In this document: positions 42,824-51,998 of the stretch, piece by piece
Layout: each line of letters opens with the position of its first letter
How positions within the stretch are numbered: position 1 is the first letter of the stretch
Assembly: GCA_023435895.1 (NCBI GenBank)
Contig: JAEZLH010000010.1
Coordinates: 124,001 to 188,000, forward strand
Direction of reading: 5' to 3'
Length of the DNA stretch: 64,000 nucleotides
Source of the DNA: Bacillota bacterium
GTDB taxonomy: Bacteria > Bacillota > Clostridia > Lachnospirales > Lachnospiraceae
The notes under the pieces: generated by a model
The model's input: the letters and a program-made list of their open reading frames with translations, nothing else
Databases searched by the model: none
What the model was told of the DNA's origin: nothing
Program-made: the position numbers and the translations under genes

Positions 42824-43756
42824 ATGTCTAAAGTATTTAAGAGTTTATCAGATTTGGTTGGAAAGACACCATTGCTTGAATTATCAAATTACGAGAAAAA
42901 GCACAATCTTGGTGCAGCAGTTATAGCAAAATTAGAATATTACAATCCGGCAGGAAGTGTAAAGGATAGAATTGCAAAGGCAATGATCGATGATGCTGAA
43001 GCAAAAGGCGTATTAAAGGAAGGTACTGTAATCATTGAGCCTACCAGTGGTAATACAGGTATTGGTTTGGCATCTATCGCTGCAGCGAGAGGTTATCGTT
43101 TGATCCTAACAATGCCTGAGACCATGAGTGTTGAGAGAAGAAATCTTCTGAAAGCATATGGTGCAGAATTAGTATTAACCGAAGGCGCTAAAGGTATGAA
43201 GGGTGCAGTAGCAAGAGCAAATGAACTTGCTGAGGAAATTCCGAATTCCTTCATTCCCGGACAGTTTGATAACCCGGCTAATCCTGCGGTTCATAAAGCA
43301 ACAACCGGTCCTGAGATTTGGGAAGATACAGACGGTAAGGTAGATTTCTTAGTAGCAGGTATCGGTACCGGCGGTACAATTACCGGTGTTGGTGAGTTTT
43401 TAAAATCCGTAAATCCTGACGTGAAGGTAATAGCAGTTGAGCCCTTTGACTCACCGGTACTTTCTGAAGGAAGAGCAGGAGCACATAGAATTCAGGGCAT
43501 TGGTGCCGGCTTCGTACCTCAGGTTCTGAATACAACTATTTATGATGAAATCATTAAGGTTAAGAATGAAGATGCATTTGCAACCGGTAAAGAATTATCC
43601 AAGACAGAGGGACTTCTGGTTGGTATTTCCTCTGGTGCAGCATTATGGGCAGCTACAGAACTTGCTAGCCGTCCTGAGAATGCCGGAAAGAATATTGTAG
43701 TAATCCTTCCGGATACCGGTGAAAGATACTTATCAACACCTTTATTCTCTGAATAA
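42824..43756 (+). CDS. cysK: Cysteine synthase (O-acetylserine sulfhydrylase)
   Basis: A 310-residue PLP enzyme making cysteine from O-acetylserine and sulfide. The PLP lysine lies in NPAGSVKDRIA near residue 43, substrate loop EPTSGNTGIG near 70 and phosphate loop GIGTGGTITG near 178. ATG 42824 lies eight bases after GGAGG; the longer frame from 42737 begins inside the promoter and is rejected. This complete copy is a paralogue of the partial gene at the window start. It may also be the partner of the CymR-like regulator. A long palindrome follows it. Confidence 0.93.
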   Translation: MSKVFKSLSDLVGKTPLLELSNYEKKHNLGAAVIAKLEYYNPAGSVKDRIAKAMIDDAEAKGVLKEGTVIIEPTSGNTGIGLASIAAARGYRLILTMPETMSVERRNLLKAYGAELVLTEGAKGMKGAVARANELAEEIPNSFIPGQFDNPANPAVHKATTGPEIWEDTDGKVDFLVAGIGTGGTITGVGEFLKSVNPDVKVIAVEPFDSPVLSEGRAGAHRIQGIGAGFVPQVLNTTIYDEIIKVKNEDAFATGKELSKTEGLLVGISSGAALWAATELASRPENAGKNIVVILPDTGERYLSTPLFSE

Positions 43757-43801
43757 AAATTGCTTACTCTACTATATCCTGTGAATTAACATATTATCTG
43801 T

Positions 43802-43883
43802 AAATAGGCTGTTGCAAAAGGAAATCCCATATAGAAAGTGTAATTAAAGCTTTCTTTGGATTTGATTTTGCAACAGCCTATTT
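43802..43883. repeat. Long hairpin after cysK
   Basis: AAATAGGCTGTTGCAAAA (43802-43819) pairs perfectly with TTTTGCAACAGCCTATTT (43866-43883), with an inner AAATCC/GGATTT extension. There is no long T-run, but it could still terminate; similar GCTGTTG stems occur elsewhere (56166). Confidence 0.75.
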
Positions 43884-44186
43884 GCGATTATAGATAATTG
43901 TTTTGGTAAGCAAATAAGACTATCATAGCCATTTTGGAGGTAGAAGCCAGGATTAAGGTGTTTGATCGGTAAAAACAAGGGAAAATGATGTATGATAAGG
44001 GGCGGCAGGATTAAGAGATAGAAAGAATTTTTTTCCTCTGATTATCTGACGCAGATATATACAAATTCTATATATCTGATAAAATTACAGTAGAGATAAG
44101 AAATGTTTACATGGTTCAAATAGCATGTATGCATAAACGAAGAAAGTTATTTATCTATTCTACTTATGATTAGGAGGATGTATGAG

Positions 44187-44834
44187 ATGGAGGAAAATCA
44201 GATGATAGGAGCAAAGAAATTGGTGGCATTAACCTTTGATGATGGACCTACGAAGGATATTACACCACTTATTTTAGACATTTTGCAGAAGAATGAAGTA
44301 AAAGCTACCTTTTTTGTGTGTGGAAGTAATATCGGGGAAGACACGAAGGAGATAATGCAAAGACAGATAAATCTGGGATGCGAAATTGCCAACCATTCCT
44401 GGTCTCACCCGTATATGGATCAGATGGAGATAGAAGAAATCAAGAAGGAGATTTCGAATACTAATCACATCATTTTGGAGCACTTTGGTATTACGCCGAA
44501 GTTCTTTCGCCCACCTTATATTGCTACCAAGCAGGAGATGTTCGAGGTGATTGATTTGCCTTTTGTAAACGGAATTGCCTGTGCGGATTGGGAAGCAGAA
44601 ATCGATGCCAAAAGCCGAGCATCAACAATTATAAATAACGCAAAGGATGGAGATATAGTTCTTCTCCATGACTTTTCAGGTAATTATAATACCGTGGAAG
44701 CATTGGGGAACATCATAAGTGCATTAAAGCAAAAGGGATTTGATTTTGTAACTGTCAGTGAGCTCTTTCAGTTAAACGGGATTAACCCATTGGTGAAAAA
44801 CAGATTATGGACCAACGTGTTTCAAACCATATGA
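44187..44834 (+). CDS. Polysaccharide deacetylase family protein
   Basis: A 215-residue carbohydrate esterase family 4 protein. Motif 1 TFDDGPT near residue 16, motif 2 HSWSHP with the two metal histidines, motif 3 RPPY and motif 5 LLHD are all present, so it should bind a metal and deacetylate a sugar polymer or a peptidoglycan-like substrate. It lacks a signal peptide or membrane anchor, which is unusual for cell-wall members. ATG 44187 is chosen, nine bases after AGGAGG. It stands alone; 43884-44186 shows nothing clear. Confidence 0.85.
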   Translation: MEENQMIGAKKLVALTFDDGPTKDITPLILDILQKNEVKATFFVCGSNIGEDTKEIMQRQINLGCEIANHSWSHPYMDQMEIEEIKKEISNTNHIILEHFGITPKFFRPPYIATKQEMFEVIDLPFVNGIACADWEAEIDAKSRASTIINNAKDGDIVLLHDFSGNYNTVEALGNIISALKQKGFDFVTVSELFQLNGINPLVKNRLWTNVFQTI

Positions 44835-44915
44835 TTTTTAGAACTCCTCAAACATTGCATTCTTGGTAAAATGGATTTATAATTATTTTATATGATATGG
44901 ATTCGGAGGTAAGGT

Positions 44916-45767
44916 ATGGGGAGAGTAAGAATTGTTGCGGACAGTACCTGTGATCTGACACAGGAAATCCTGAAAATGTACGATATTACAATTATTCCAC
45001 TAAATATTGTTTTGGAGGATAGAAGCTATCAGGATGGGATAGAGATAATACCAGAGGAGATCTATCAGTGGGCTGATCGTATGAATACAACCCCAAAGAC
45101 TGCTTCACCCGAGATTGGATGCGTGATTGAGCGATTAAAGCCAATGGTGGACGCAGAAGAGGATATCATCTATATTGGGATTTCAGAGGACATGTCGGTA
45201 ACTTGCCAAACAGTTCGGATGGCAGCTGAGGAACTGGATTATGATAAAATATATGTTATTAACTCTATGAATTTATCAACCGGAATTGGGTTGCAGGTGA
45301 TTCGTGCAGCGGAATATGCGCTTCAGGGAATGGATGCTTTAACAATTGTAAGTGAGATTGAAAAGGCAAGGGATAAAATAAGTGCCTCCTTTGTGGTAGA
45401 TACCTTGACTTATCTGCAACGCGGTGGAAGGTGTAGTGCCGTAACTGCACTGCTCGGAAACGCATTAAAACTCAAACCAATGATTGCTGTAAATCATGGT
45501 AAAATGGGCGTGGATAAGAAATACCGCGGCAGACAGCAGGCGGTAGTAAGAAGCTATGCCAAGGATTTGGAGAACCAACTGCGAATGGCAGATTCCAAGA
45601 GAGTATTCATTACTCATTCTGGAATTGATAAAGAAATCGAACAGGATGTTTATTTGTATTTGCAGGGGTTGAATTATTTTAAAGAGATTTTGATTACCAG
45701 AGCAGGCGGTGTGATCTCCAGTCATTGCGGACCAAATACCTTAGGAATCTTATTTTATAAGAACTGA
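44916..45767 (+). CDS. DegV family fatty acid-binding protein
   Basis: A 283-residue DegV protein (FakB-like). It starts RIVADSTCDLTQEI, with the ligand-region TSPEIG, DTLTYLQRGGRCS and the C-terminal SHCGPNTLGILFY. Members bind a fatty acid for phosphorylation by FakA; no fakA gene is in the window. GGAGG lies before ATG 44916. A second DegV gene is at 56276, so the cell has at least two with perhaps different fatty acid preference. Confidence 0.88.
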   Translation: MGRVRIVADSTCDLTQEILKMYDITIIPLNIVLEDRSYQDGIEIIPEEIYQWADRMNTTPKTASPEIGCVIERLKPMVDAEEDIIYIGISEDMSVTCQTVRMAAEELDYDKIYVINSMNLSTGIGLQVIRAAEYALQGMDALTIVSEIEKARDKISASFVVDTLTYLQRGGRCSAVTALLGNALKLKPMIAVNHGKMGVDKKYRGRQQAVVRSYAKDLENQLRMADSKRVFITHSGIDKEIEQDVYLYLQGLNYFKEILITRAGGVISSHCGPNTLGILFYKN

Positions 45768-45834
45768 TTTCTCGAATAATTATAGAATAGAGTGCTTAGG
45801 ATACTACATAAAGAATTATACTGTTTTAAAATAA

Positions 45835-45944
45835 GAAACGATATCTTGAATTTTTCGTAGGTGTTTTTGCTCACAATGTGACCTCAGCGTATAACTGTGT
45901 GTCAAGCAAGCGAACTACTTACGATTTCATCAAGATATCGTTTC
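45835..45944. repeat. Widely spaced perfect inverted repeat between converging genes
   Basis: GAAACGATATCTTGA (45835-45849) and its exact reverse complement (45930-45944), 80 bases apart, with a weak inner pairing of TCGTA and TACGA. No T-run or coding frame. It may be a bidirectional terminator or a mobile-repeat relic. Confidence 0.65.
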
Positions 45945-45958
45945 GTTTTGATCTCAGA

Positions 45959-46210
45959 TTAGAAAACCATCTTTTGCACATCAACATTTGCTATTTTCTT
46001 TAATTCCTGTTCAAACTCTTCTGCCTTATTCTCTGCATTATCAATAAATTCAAGTAAGATAAGTCCGTTTGGGCTGCAGGAATCAGGAGAAGCTACATGC
46101 AATCCAATTCGTGTATTAATCTCACAACCATATGCAGTTAACAATTCTTGAACATTCGGAGCGTTTTTTACACGATCTTTTAATACAAACCCTAAAATAA
46201 CCTTTGCCAT
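45959..46210 (-). CDS. Small ACT-like protein related to hydrogenase-system regulators
   Basis: An 83-residue protein. MAKVILGFVLKDRVKNAPNVQELLTAYG and the alternating strands fit a single ACT-like or ferredoxin-like fold, as in the small TM1266-type family linked to iron-only hydrogenase. ATG 46210 follows AAAGGATT and is preferred over 46234. No hydrogenase gene is nearby. The match is by eye and modest. Confidence 0.55.
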   Translation of the reverse strand: MAKVILGFVLKDRVKNAPNVQELLTAYGCEINTRIGLHVASPDSCSPNGLILLEFIDNAENKAEEFEQELKKIANVDVQKMVF

Positions 46211-46501
46211 AAATTTAATCCTTTCTTGTTTCAATTATCCCATGAGTTTTAATATCTCCCATATCTTTTGTTTTATGAGATGATTGTTAAGGTATCAAAT
46301 ATCACGCCTTATTCAATGATTGTTAGCAGAAAACTCGGAAGTTTCTTGGCTCATAATAACAATATGAATAATAAAGTACAGGAATATTATAACATTTACT
46401 ATAACATAGAAGCAGATAAGTAGAAATGAAATTATTTCGGTTATTTTCATGGTTTTTTGACTATCCTACCAATAGTATAAGTGCGAAAGGAAGGATATTA
46501 C

Positions 46502-47176
46502 GTGGATTACAACGTTCATGAGGATAACCCTTTAAAACTATTTAACAGGATTATGAAAAGGGATGATAAATTATATATCAATCTTCTATTGGCGGGGTTT
46601 TGTATGCCTACGCTTTTAAGGCAAAAGCCTGCTTCGCTGATACAGATTAGTAAGATTTATGGAAGCTGGAATAATCTACTGGAATTACTTTGGGAAGAAA
46701 CCACTCAATATGAGTGTAAATTAGAGGTCCTTTATGAAAATAGTAGCATGGCAAGTATTTTGATCTACCAGGAAGAGCTTTTGCATTCCAATATGATTCA
46801 ACCTGAAAATTATCGTTATTTCAAAGAAAACGGTTATCAGGGGATTGAGGATAACAACAGGTTATTGAAGGCGGTGAGTAACCGACTGACTGGCTATAAT
46901 AAGAATATTATTAATCAGTGCTCTGTTCGAGCAGAAACTTTGGACGAGCGGCTGGAGCTCTTGGGTTTTCCTCATGAGATTGGAGTAGTGTTAGGGTATC
47001 CGCTTGAAGATGTAAAGGGCTATATAATAAATAAGGGGAAAAATTATCTGCTCAATGGATATTGGAAGGTCTACCATAACAAAGAACAGGCAGAGAGAAT
47101 ATTTGAAAACTATAAAAAGATACAATCAAGTGCACTGGAAAGTGTGGGTCAGGGAAAGATATTTGAATCTATATAA
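46502..47176 (+). CDS. DUF3793 family protein
   Basis: A 224-residue cytoplasmic protein of unknown function common in gut clostridia. The C-terminal signature LGFPHEIGVVLGYPLEDVKGYI with KNYLLNGYWKVY is the DUF3793 hallmark, and the region near residue 30-45 contains FCMPTLLRQKPASLI. Start is GTG 46502, seven bases after AGGAAGG. Relatives are often next to iron or flavodoxin genes; here no such link is visible. Confidence 0.82.
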   Translation: MDYNVHEDNPLKLFNRIMKRDDKLYINLLLAGFCMPTLLRQKPASLIQISKIYGSWNNLLELLWEETTQYECKLEVLYENSSMASILIYQEELLHSNMIQPENYRYFKENGYQGIEDNNRLLKAVSNRLTGYNKNIINQCSVRAETLDERLELLGFPHEIGVVLGYPLEDVKGYIINKGKNYLLNGYWKVYHNKEQAERIFENYKKIQSSALESVGQGKIFESI

Positions 47177-47186
47177 CAAATAAGCA

Positions 47187-47215
47187 TTGACATTCCCCTT
47201 GTTCGGATGTATATT
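47187..47215 (+). promoter_or_regulatory. Promoter of argC
   Basis: TTGACA (47187-47192), 17-base spacer, TATATT (47210-47215). An AT-rich partly symmetrical stretch follows but I cannot assign an ARG box. Confidence 0.65.
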
Positions 47216-47257
47216 CATATAATAATTATGTATAAATATACAATGAGGTGATGAAGA

Positions 47258-48208
47258 ATGAAGAAAGTATTTGTTGATGGATTATCAGGAACCACGGGGC
47301 TTAAGATACATGAACGACTTAGCTTGTATGATGAATTAGAGATGATTACGATTGATTATGATAAAAGGCGTGATGTGAAGGAAAAGGCGAAGTGCTTGAA
47401 TGCAGCGGATATGGTATTCTTATGCCTGCCGGATGAGGCGGCAAAGGAATCAGTTGCCCTTGTTACCAACCCAAAGACTAGAATTATTGATGCAAGCACT
47501 GCATATAGAGTATCACCGGATTGGACCTATGGTTTGCCGGAATTATCTCAAAAACATAGGGAGGCAGTGATTAACAGCACCCGTTTAAGTAATCCGGGCT
47601 GTCATGCAACTGCTTTCATACTATCACTTTTTCCGTTGGTCACAAAAGGGGTAATAACTCCGGATATGTTAATTAGCTGCCAAAGCTTAACCGGTTATAG
47701 CGGTGGGGGGAAGGCACTGATAGAAAAGTATGAACTTAATGAGGGAAAGAATGATTATACAAAAGCACCGAGACCATATGCTCTTTCTCTGAACCACAAA
47801 CATTTACCGGAGATGACCCTTCATTCAGGCTTGAAAGAAGAGCCCCACTTTGTACCCATCCTTGGTAATAATTATAAGGGTCTTGCAGTAATGGTACCTC
47901 TTCGCTCAAAGTTGTTACAGGGAAAGCCTTCTCCAAAACAAATCCATGAGCTGCTTGGCGAACATTATACAGATCAGAAGTTTGTTAAGGTGATGCCTTA
48001 CGCAGATGACAGCGTATTATTTGACGGTGCGGTGGATATTACCTCCTGCAATGATACCAATCATGCGGAGATTTTTGTCTTTGGCAATGAAGCAAAGGGA
48101 ACAATACTGCTTATGACAAGACTTGATAATCTAGGCAAGGGTGCTTCCGGTGCTGCAATACAGAATATGAATCTTATGCTTGGATTTGAAGAAGACCTTC
48201 ATTTATAA
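47258..48208 (+). CDS. argC: N-acetyl-gamma-glutamyl-phosphate reductase, short type
   Basis: A 316-residue NADPH-dependent reductase of arginine synthesis, turning N-acetylglutamyl phosphate into the semialdehyde. The nucleotide loop VDGLSGTTGLKIHERL, the catalytic cysteine in LSNPGCHATAF near 114 and KHLPEM near residue 188 are present. The length fits the short (type 2) ArgC class rather than the ~345-residue type. No other arg genes are close, so it is an isolated copy. A good AGGTGATG site precedes ATG 47258. Confidence 0.9.
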   Translation: MKKVFVDGLSGTTGLKIHERLSLYDELEMITIDYDKRRDVKEKAKCLNAADMVFLCLPDEAAKESVALVTNPKTRIIDASTAYRVSPDWTYGLPELSQKHREAVINSTRLSNPGCHATAFILSLFPLVTKGVITPDMLISCQSLTGYSGGGKALIEKYELNEGKNDYTKAPRPYALSLNHKHLPEMTLHSGLKEEPHFVPILGNNYKGLAVMVPLRSKLLQGKPSPKQIHELLGEHYTDQKFVKVMPYADDSVLFDGAVDITSCNDTNHAEIFVFGNEAKGTILLMTRLDNLGKGASGAAIQNMNLMLGFEEDLHL

Positions 48209-48350
48209 ATAAAGTTGGAACCAGGGTCAAAGCCAGTTTACGGTGACTTGGCGAATTAGATAAAGTCAAAAGAATCATGATTTAATGAAAATTAACAGGA
48301 GTGTATTACATTATCCTCGAAGCATGAATCTTTTTACTTTGTGCAAATTA

Positions 48351-48392
48351 CCATTGTCACACTATAAACAAACTTATTAACTCATTAATCAT
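48351..48392. repeat. Dispersed intergenic repeat, copy C
   Basis: Diverged copy of the repeat at 12532 and 36272: CCATTGTCACACTATAAACA with flanks GCATGAATCTTTTTACTTTG matching copy B. It abuts the stop codon of the minus-strand HD gene, as copy B abuts patB. Confidence 0.5.
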
Positions 48393-48393
48393 C

Positions 48394-48903
48394 TTAAATA
48401 GTTTTAATCAGAGTAACAACGATTTGTTGAAATTCCTTTGATTTCAATGTGATATGAAACGTTTCTGACAGAGAACATATTTTATCCATTAGGCACACAA
48501 GAGCGGATTCTTTGTACTTAGGACATAAGTTGAGTGTTAAAGGCCACATATGTGTTCGGATAATATCCTCCTCAACAGGAGATAAGGAGTAATGCTTCTT
48601 TGCGTTGGCCAGTGCGAAGCCGGGATGATAAAAGCCGTGCAGACGATGGCTTTCGTGAGGAATGTGCCAGTCATAAAGATAGAAGTCGTGGAGCATTGCT
48701 CCTCGTATGATGCTTTTTCTGTCGAGAGAGGACTTGAAACGAAAAGACATTTTATAACTGGTATATGCCACTGCCAGACAGTGAAGATAAGTAGAGGTAT
48801 TACCATGCTGGATGTATTGATGCATTTCAAAGAGTTTTTCATTTTCATGAAGCTCCTGCAATGTGGTGATAAAGTATTCAATGCTCTCGTCTGATAATCG
48901 CAT
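48394..48903 (-). CDS. HD-domain phosphohydrolase-like protein
   Basis: A 169-residue protein with an HD-type fold: histidine in YLHCLAVAY near residue 40 and the HD pair in GAMLHDFYLYDW near 70, then a histidine in HPGFALANAKKH and RTHMWPL. Such proteins hydrolyse nucleotides or phosphates. ATG 48903 is chosen, six bases after AAAGGG; the longer frame would run into a hairpin. Function unknown. Confidence 0.8.
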   Translation of the reverse strand: MRLSDESIEYFITTLQELHENEKLFEMHQYIQHGNTSTYLHCLAVAYTSYKMSFRFKSSLDRKSIIRGAMLHDFYLYDWHIPHESHRLHGFYHPGFALANAKKHYSLSPVEEDIIRTHMWPLTLNLCPKYKESALVCLMDKICSLSETFHITLKSKEFQQIVVTLIKTI

Positions 48904-48942
48904 TCGTAGCCCTTTCTGCATATAGAGTGTTAACATAAGATG

Positions 48943-48988
48943 AATAAGACTGATGCAAATTCTCAAAGGAGTTTGCATCAGTCTTATT
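48943..48988 (-). terminator. Hairpin between the DUF1189-like and HD genes
   Basis: A perfect 17-base inverted repeat (AATAAGACTGATGCAAA at 48943-48959) with a 12-base loop. Its place after the minus-strand DUF1189-like gene suggests a terminator, though the T-run is interrupted. Confidence 0.65.
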
Positions 48989-49031
48989 ATTATCTGCAAT
49001 CAATTCCTAACATCGCAGGAATTAATTCTCA

Positions 49032-49853
49032 TTAGTAGTTCATTGGCGAAGCCGGTTCTGTTGAATCAGGTGTTTCTTCAGAGTGGTGTGATAAGGTTCC
49101 ATATACCACATAGGTGCAAGTGATTACGATAGAGATTAAAGTTGTGATATAACTCATTAAGCTGATATTGCCTAAGTTTGCAATTAGATGGATTAGTACG
49201 GTTACAATGGAAGCAGTTACTTTGCTATAAATGGCTACTTTAAATATTCTTGCATAGGGCAGGGTCAAGTGAGATACAGAGGACACAATCAATCCTACGA
49301 TAGAATATAATAGTGCAGTTAAATAAAAGCCAGCGATCATAAATAAATACATGAAAATAATCACTATAATGAGAATGACGTGCAATAACGGAATGAAAGT
49401 ATCTACAATGCTTTTGTCAAAGGATAAATTCCCTAAATCAGAGAAACGAAATTCTTGTGTTTTTGAATTGTTATAGCTAATCATATTAGTTTTGCTGATT
49501 AACATTACTTGGTTATAGGAATGGTCTACCTCCTCCAAAGTAAATTCATTTACACTCGTATCAATCAGGATATAGGTTAACCCGTCATCGTTTTCATAAC
49601 GCTCCGCCACAGTTAATTCACCATGGGACATTTTAAAATCCGGTATATTCTCCTGTAAAACCTTTGAGATGCCTCCAGACCCAAATGCTCCATATGAAAA
49701 CGGAATAATAGTAAAAAGGCTGATGATAAATACGAAAAGAAATACAAATCCAGTAAGACGGCCACTGCTCACCTTTGATAATCGGTAATACTCCGTCGGC
49801 TTTATCACGGCTGTTTTAATTTGTTGAAAGAAATTCATTTTAACTTTTTCCAT
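49032..49853 (-). CDS. DUF1189-like membrane protein
   Basis: A 273-residue protein with an N-terminal helix (FVFLFVFIISLFTIIPF), an outer domain of about 100 residues, and four to five C-terminal helices (LHVILIIVIIFMYLFMIAGF onward). The plan and the opening MNFFQQIKTAVIKPTEYYRL fit the DUF1189 family of maltodextrin-linked or unassigned membrane proteins. GGGGG lies before ATG 49853. It diverges from the amylase-type gene at 50103, which may hint at a link in sugar use. Confidence 0.7.
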   Translation of the reverse strand: MEKVKMNFFQQIKTAVIKPTEYYRLSKVSSGRLTGFVFLFVFIISLFTIIPFSYGAFGSGGISKVLQENIPDFKMSHGELTVAERYENDDGLTYILIDTSVNEFTLEEVDHSYNQVMLISKTNMISYNNSKTQEFRFSDLGNLSFDKSIVDTFIPLLHVILIIVIIFMYLFMIAGFYLTALLYSIVGLIVSSVSHLTLPYARIFKVAIYSKVTASIVTVLIHLIANLGNISLMSYITTLISIVITCTYVVYGTLSHHSEETPDSTEPASPMNY

Positions 49854-50102
49854 TTAATTTCCCCCTGGTATGATTAAGGTATATGCGAACAAATGATGCA
49901 ATTCACTCAATTTGAATGATATGAGGACAAAAAGCTTATGATATCACCAGATGAAAGATGCATCTTAGAATTGTATTAATTCTATAATAAATCGTGACAA
50001 TATGAAAGATTCGCAATTACCCTTTCTATATAGCATAGTATATTTTAGTAAGGGATATTTGTCAAATATACTTTTAAAATCCAACTATTACCGGAGGTAA
50101 TT

Positions 50103-51998
50103 ATGAGCAATAAATTAACGGAAAACAGTCGATTTAAGGATGTATACCAAAATCCAATCGGCTATGATATCCTCACTAGATTACTACAGCAAATGAATAT
50201 GAATGAATCAATGGTTACCAACCCCATGGTGAGTAATCTTCCTCTAAGGAGGGTGATTTTATTAACCCGAAGGTCATTTGGAGAAGGCTTTATGGATACA
50301 CTTTTAAAGCTTTTAAACAGCGAGCCGGACTTGCCGGAAACTTCGGAATGTGAGGTGGATAGGAAGTGGTGGAAACAAGCAGTATTTTACCAGATCTATC
50401 CACGCAGCTTTCAGGATTTTGATGGGGATGGGGTCGGTGATTTAAAGGGGATTATCACGAGACTGGATTATTTAAAGGATTTGGGGGTCGATGCAATCTG
50501 GCTTTCTCCAATCTATGACTCGCCTAATGATGACAATGGTTATGATATCAGGGACTATTACAGTATCATGAAGGAATTTGGTACGATGGATGATTTTGAT
50601 GAACTTCTGCGGGAAATACACAAGAGGGATATGAAATTAATTATGGATATGGTAATCAACCATACCTCGGATGAACATCCTTGGTTTCAAGCGGCAGTTA
50701 ACGATACTTCTTCGGAATATCATGATTACTATCTCTTCAAAAAAACGGAAGATAACATTGAACCGAATAATTGGACTTCGTTTTTTGGTGGAAGTGCATG
50801 GAATTATTACGAGCAGAACAAAGAATGGGGCTTGCATTTATTCTCAAAGAAGCAAATGGATCTGAATTGGGATAATGAAAAGGTGAGAGAAGAAATCAAG
50901 AGTATGATTCGTTGGTGGCTTGAAAAGGGTGTGGACGGCTTTCGGCTGGATGTAATCAATTATATCTCAAAATCAAAAGATCTCCCTGATGGTGATGAAA
51001 ATGTCGGGAAGATGATGGGGTATTATGGAATTGAACATTATTTTTATGGTCCAAAGCTTCATTCCTATCTCAGAGAGTTAAGAAAAGATGTCTTTGAACC
51101 CTATGAAGCCTTTACCGTGGGAGAAACCCCAGGGGTTGGAAGAGAGATGGGGAAGTTATTAACCGCAGATAATCGAAAAGAACTGGATATGATTTTTTCC
51201 TTTGATCACCTGGAAAATCCGGGACATATGAGATTTGATAACTATAAATATGACCTAAATATTTTGAAAGCACATCTTTGTAACTGGATGGAGAATTACA
51301 CAAATCATTGCTGGATGTCATTATTCTATGAAAATCATGACAATCCAAGAATGATATCAAAGGTAAACTCAGATCCTCAGGTAAGAACGGTTCTTGCAAA
51401 GCTTTTGGCAATGCTTCAGCTTACCTTAAAGGGGACACCTTTCCTTTATCAGGGACAGGAAATCGGAAGTGTTAATAAAGCATTTGCTTCAATTAACGAG
51501 ATTAAAGATGTGGAGAGCATTAATCTATATCAGGAAATACTTCCAAAGCTGGGGGAAGAAGCTGCCATGAGAAAGATACTTTGCGGAACCAGAGATCATG
51601 CAAGAACACCGATGCAGTGGAATGGGGAGAAATTTGGAGGCTTTTCAAAAAATCGTCCCTGGATTGATTTGAATGATGATTATAAGGAGTGGAATGTTGA
51701 AAAGCAATTGTCAGAAGAAGATTCTGTATTAAATTTTTATAAGAGCTTAATCCGATTAAGGAAGGAGCATTCCGCGTTAATATATGGTGAATTTTTAGCT
51801 ATGGATAAAGGAAGAAAAGATATATTCAATTATTTTCGGACGCTGGAGGAAGAGGGCTTTTATATCGAGTGCAATTTGAGTAATCATCCGGTTAGAAGAA
51901 TTAGATGGGCGAAAGGATATCAATTGATTTTGTCAAATTATGTTCAGCCGGATAAAGTATTAAGACCATATGAGGCGAACTTGTATCGATTTCAATAA
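50103..51998 (+). CDS. GH13 alpha-glucosidase (oligo-1,6-glucosidase type) with N-terminal extension
   Basis: A 631-residue glycoside hydrolase family 13 enzyme acting on alpha-glucosides or isomalto-oligosaccharides. The catalytic domain begins near residue 90 with WWKQAVFYQIYPRSFQD; nucleophile D283 (GFRLDV), acid/base E341 (TVGETPG) and third acid D413 (ENHDNPR) are intact. There is no signal peptide, so it works in the cytoplasm. Residues 1-85 are an extra domain (FKDVYQNPIGYDILTRLLQQMN, then LPLRRVILL) not part of the usual ~550-residue enzyme; it looks helical. It has a strong GGAGG site. Confidence 0.9.
   Translation: MSNKLTENSRFKDVYQNPIGYDILTRLLQQMNMNESMVTNPMVSNLPLRRVILLTRRSFGEGFMDTLLKLLNSEPDLPETSECEVDRKWWKQAVFYQIYPRSFQDFDGDGVGDLKGIITRLDYLKDLGVDAIWLSPIYDSPNDDNGYDIRDYYSIMKEFGTMDDFDELLREIHKRDMKLIMDMVINHTSDEHPWFQAAVNDTSSEYHDYYLFKKTEDNIEPNNWTSFFGGSAWNYYEQNKEWGLHLFSKKQMDLNWDNEKVREEIKSMIRWWLEKGVDGFRLDVINYISKSKDLPDGDENVGKMMGYYGIEHYFYGPKLHSYLRELRKDVFEPYEAFTVGETPGVGREMGKLLTADNRKELDMIFSFDHLENPGHMRFDNYKYDLNILKAHLCNWMENYTNHCWMSLFYENHDNPRMISKVNSDPQVRTVLAKLLAMLQLTLKGTPFLYQGQEIGSVNKAFASINEIKDVESINLYQEILPKLGEEAAMRKILCGTRDHARTPMQWNGEKFGGFSKNRPWIDLNDDYKEWNVEKQLSEEDSVLNFYKSLIRLRKEHSALIYGEFLAMDKGRKDIFNYFRTLEEEGFYIECNLSNHPVRRIRWAKGYQLILSNYVQPDKVLRPYEANLYRFQ

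Noticed and set aside
47210..47257. ARG box or sulfur operator upstream of argC
   Set aside because: The AT-rich stretch is only partly symmetrical and matches neither the ArgR pattern nor both halves of CATAT-N7-ATATG.
48904..48999. N-terminal extension of the HD-domain protein
   Set aside because: The extension runs through a perfect hairpin, and ATG 48903 has a proper ribosome site.
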